Positions 21,618 through 23,145 of a stretch of 23,145 nt of DNA are shown piece after piece. The DNA is from JAYUHK01 sp043778415. GTDB lineage: Bacteria; Bacteroidota; Bacteroidia; Chitinophagales; Saprospiraceae. Within the stretch, counting starts at the first letter, position 1, and every line of letters begins with the position of its first letter. The stretch is from positions 1 to 23,145 of the forward strand of contig JAYWGG010000172.1 in NCBI GenBank assembly GCA_043778415.1, in the 5' to 3' direction. The notes beneath the pieces were generated by a model. That model was not told the origin of the DNA and did no database searches. It worked only from the letters and a program-made list of their open reading frames with translations. The position numbers and the translations under genes are program-made.

Positions 21618-21679
21618 CTTATTTTAAGATTGTATCTCTTAATTTATAAATTTATGATTGCTCGATGGTGCGAGTGCTA

Positions 21680-22093
21680 TTATTTTTTCTTTGCGCCGCC
21701 TTTTGCTGGTGCTGCTGCACCTGCTTTGCCTCGCTTGGTTCCGTATTTTGAACGGCTTTTCTTACGATTGGTAACGCCCGCAGTATCCAACGCGCCACGG
21801 ACAATCGTATAGCGAACTCCCGGAAGGTCTTTCACACGACCGCCACGCACCAACACGATAGAGTGTTCTTGGAGGTTGTGACCTTCGCCTGGAATGTAGC
21901 AAATTACTTCATTACCTGTGGTAAGGCGCACTTTGGCTACCTTGCGCAAGGCAGAGTTTGGCTTCTTGGGCGTGGTCGTATAAACACGAGTACAAACGCC
22001 GCGACGTTGCGGACACGCATTGAGGGCGCGCGTTTTGCTGGATTCTTCTATGGTCGTTCTTCCAATGCGAACCAACTGGTTGATAGTAGGCAT
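21680..22093 (-). CDS. rpsL: 30S ribosomal protein S12
   Basis: S12 is at the decoding centre and governs accuracy. The 137 residues contain TPKKPNSALRKVAKVRL and GGRVKDLPGVRYTIVRGAL. Lys43 and Lys88, the positions whose change gives streptomycin resistance in other bacteria, are the sensitive-type lysines. Asp89 is the residue methylthiolated by RimO where that enzyme exists. The C-terminus extends past the usual end with a basic Ala/Gly/Lys tail (GKAGAAAPAKGGAKKK). It is the first gene of the block, behind a clear promoter and a leader of about 110 nt. Confidence 0.98.
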   Translation of the reverse strand: MPTINQLVRIGRTTIEESSKTRALNACPQRRGVCTRVYTTTPKKPNSALRKVAKVRLTTGNEVICYIPGEGHNLQEHSIVLVRGGRVKDLPGVRYTIVRGALDTAGVTNRKKSRSKYGTKRGKAGAAAPAKGGAKKK

Positions 22094-22209
22094 ATTAGCT
22101 GCTTTTAATCTTCTGTTCTACCGCCGTTTTTGTTGGTAAAAACTATTTGATTTTGAATGATTTACGTTATTTTTTTGCCCTCCGTAGGCTGCTTTTTTAA
22201 AAAGTGATG

Positions 22210-22241
22210 CAAAGATATAACTATTCTGTCGTATTAAGCAA
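22210..22241 (-). promoter_or_regulatory. Bacteroidota-type promoter of the rpsL-rpsG unit
   Basis: On the minus strand the sequence reads TTG (22241-22239), then 21 nt, then TATCTTTG (22217-22210). The extended -7 box TATCTTTGC is the same as in the S10 promoter. Transcription would start near 22203, giving a leader of about 110 nt before rpsL. Confidence 0.75.
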
Positions 22242-22355
22242 CAATGTTAGAAAAAAAAAATAATTTTTTTTCTAACTCTATTTTTTTTGTGCAAAAATCA
22301 CAGTCATCTTGTGAATATTATATATTTAAAAAAATAATAATGTATGTTTGCGCCC

Positions 22356-22811
22356 ATGAAAAGCACTTACCAAATACGAGCTGGAAAGCACGAAGACCTG
22401 CGCCACGCTCACGCATTGGTCTATGAATTAGCGGTTTATGAACGTGAGCCAGAAGCTGTCACGGCTACTTTGGAAGACTATGAACGTGATTTTGCGGAAA
22501 AAGTTTTTGATTTTGTGGTGGCGGAAGCCGCCGACGGGAGGATTGTGGGCATCGCCTTGTATTATATGGCGTACTCGACTTGGAAAGGCAAGATGCTCTA
22601 CCTCGAGGATTTTGTGGTGGCGGAGTCGTTTCGGGGCGACGGCATCGGGCAGGCTTTGTTTGAGGCGGTGCTGGAGGCTGCGAAGTCGGCGGGCGCGAGG
22701 CTGCTCAAATGGCAGGTTTTGGACTGGAACGAACCCGCTCTCGCTTTTTATGCCAAAAACAATGCTTTGATTGAAAAAGATTGGTGGAACGGTAAGCTAT
22801 TTATTGAGTAA
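22356..22811 (+). CDS. GNAT acetyltransferase, SSAT-like (diamine/thialysine type)
   Basis: This enzyme of 151 residues belongs to the GNAT superfamily, which moves acetyl from acetyl-CoA to an amine. The order of motifs matches the spermidine/spermine N1-acetyltransferase-like subgroup: IRAGKHEDL, ELAVYEREPEAV, YSTWKGKMLYLEDFVV (73-88), the acetyl-CoA loop RGDGIG (93-98), KWQVLDWNEPALAFY (118-132) and a final tryptophan-containing strand. Likely substrates are polyamines or lysine-like amines, but relatives differ, so the substrate is uncertain. ATG 22356 fits the family start; an in-frame ATG at 22344 would add MFAP. It is divergent from the ribosomal block. The 3' half is richer in G/C than the 5' half. 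Confidence 0.88.
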   Translation: MKSTYQIRAGKHEDLRHAHALVYELAVYEREPEAVTATLEDYERDFAEKVFDFVVAEAADGRIVGIALYYMAYSTWKGKMLYLEDFVVAESFRGDGIGQALFEAVLEAAKSAGARLLKWQVLDWNEPALAFYAKNNALIEKDWWNGKLFIE

Positions 22812-22963
22812 ATAAATTATTTTCACTTTTTTCAAAATTATTTTTTGTCACAATTTTAGACTGTTAAAAAAATAATTTCAGGGTTTTCTGTTCTTACAGC
22901 GTCACAGAACGACAAATTATTTTTTTTACTATGTCACAAAATCGTCTTTCGGTGTATGAAAAA

Positions 22964-22995
22964 TTTGGATATTTAAAAAAATTACCATAGCTTTG
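22964..22995 (+). promoter_or_regulatory. Bacteroidota-type promoter for the right-edge gene
   Basis: TTTG (22964-22967), a 20-nt spacer and TAGCTTTG (22988-22995) match both promoter elements exactly. A start near 23002 would leave about 10 nt before the ATG at 23012. Confidence 0.65.
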
Positions 22996-23011
22996 TTTTT
23001 GAAAGAAGTTG

Positions 23012-23145
23012 ATGACAGTTTTTTTGAGTGACTTGCGCGAGTTATCAAAATTACTTTCAACTTTGACTACTTACCTGCCCACCTCTGCCCTCGCGAAGCA
23101 GTCTTGTATGCAGCTGGCACTAATGACTCGAAACTCCGAAATTGT
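23012..23145 (+). CDS. Partial ORF of unknown function, cut by the window end
   Basis: An open frame starts at ATG 23012 and runs to the last base without a stop, giving 44 residues: MTVFLSDLRELSKLLSTLTT, then YLPTSALAKQSCMQLALMTR and NSEI. It appears largely helical, with heptad-like leucines. I do not recognise the family. Support comes from a well-placed promoter just upstream and from the protein-like composition. It could still be a chance frame, since only 134 nt are visible. Confidence 0.5.
   Translation, partial: MTVFLSDLRELSKLLSTLTTYLPTSALAKQSCMQLALMTRNSEI

Noticed and set aside
22343..22350. TATGTTTG as a promoter for the acetyltransferase gene
   Set aside because: There is no -33 element at the right distance, and the start would fall on the coding ATG; possible only if the mRNA is leaderless.
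22244..22426. 60-residue plus-strand ORF overlapping the acetyltransferase start
   Set aside because: It is low complexity in its first half and out of frame with the clear GNAT gene.

Overview
The window is a chromosomal segment dominated by one long block of translation genes, all on the minus strand (about 2123 to 22093). Read in the direction of transcription the order is rpsL, rpsG, fusA, rpsJ, rplC, rplD, rplW, rplB, rpsS, rplV, rpsC, rplP, rpmC, rpsQ, rplN, rplX, rplE, rpsN, rpsH, rplF, rplR, rpsE, rpmD, rplO, secY, map, infA, rpmJ, rpsM, rpsK, rpsD, rpoA, rplQ. This is the classical str / S10 / spc / alpha cluster joined into one block. Several features point to the phylum Bacteroidota. 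There is no tuf between fusA and rpsJ, and secY-map-infA-rpmJ is present without adk. The start sites lack Shine-Dalgarno motifs and have A/T-rich leaders. Promoters have the TTTG / TAnnTTTG form, L36 and S14 lack zinc ligands, and L17 has a long acidic tail. I cannot name the genus.

Layout. Positions 1-1630 hold a convergent gene pair, a bacilliredoxin-like gene (+) and pdxH (-). They share a bidirectional terminator and are bracketed by two inverted copies of a MITE-like repeat. Positions 1630-2122 are A/T-rich and have no convincing gene, only terminator-like hairpins and a 25-codon ORF. Positions 2123-22093 are the ribosomal block. Positions 22356-22811 encode a plus-strand SSAT-like GNAT acetyltransferase. 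From about 22964 a good promoter leads into an ORF that runs off the right edge.

The ribosomal block appears to be several transcription units. I see TTG/TAnnTTTG-type promoters before rpsL, fusA and rpsJ. Intrinsic terminators lie after rpsG, rpsD, rpoA and rplQ. The products are 28 ribosomal proteins, EF-G, IF-1, the SecY translocon channel, methionine aminopeptidase and the RNA polymerase alpha subunit: the parts needed to build ribosomes, elongate, export and trim nascent chains, and transcribe the operon itself.

I found no defence system, CRISPR array, prophage or transposase gene. The most unusual items are: (1) a small repeat family with complementary ends and a covarying internal hairpin, two short derivatives of which sit inside the ribosomal block; (2) a Gly/Arg/Asp-rich repeat tail on S3; (3) terminators within the ribosomal block; and (4) the truncated right-edge gene.
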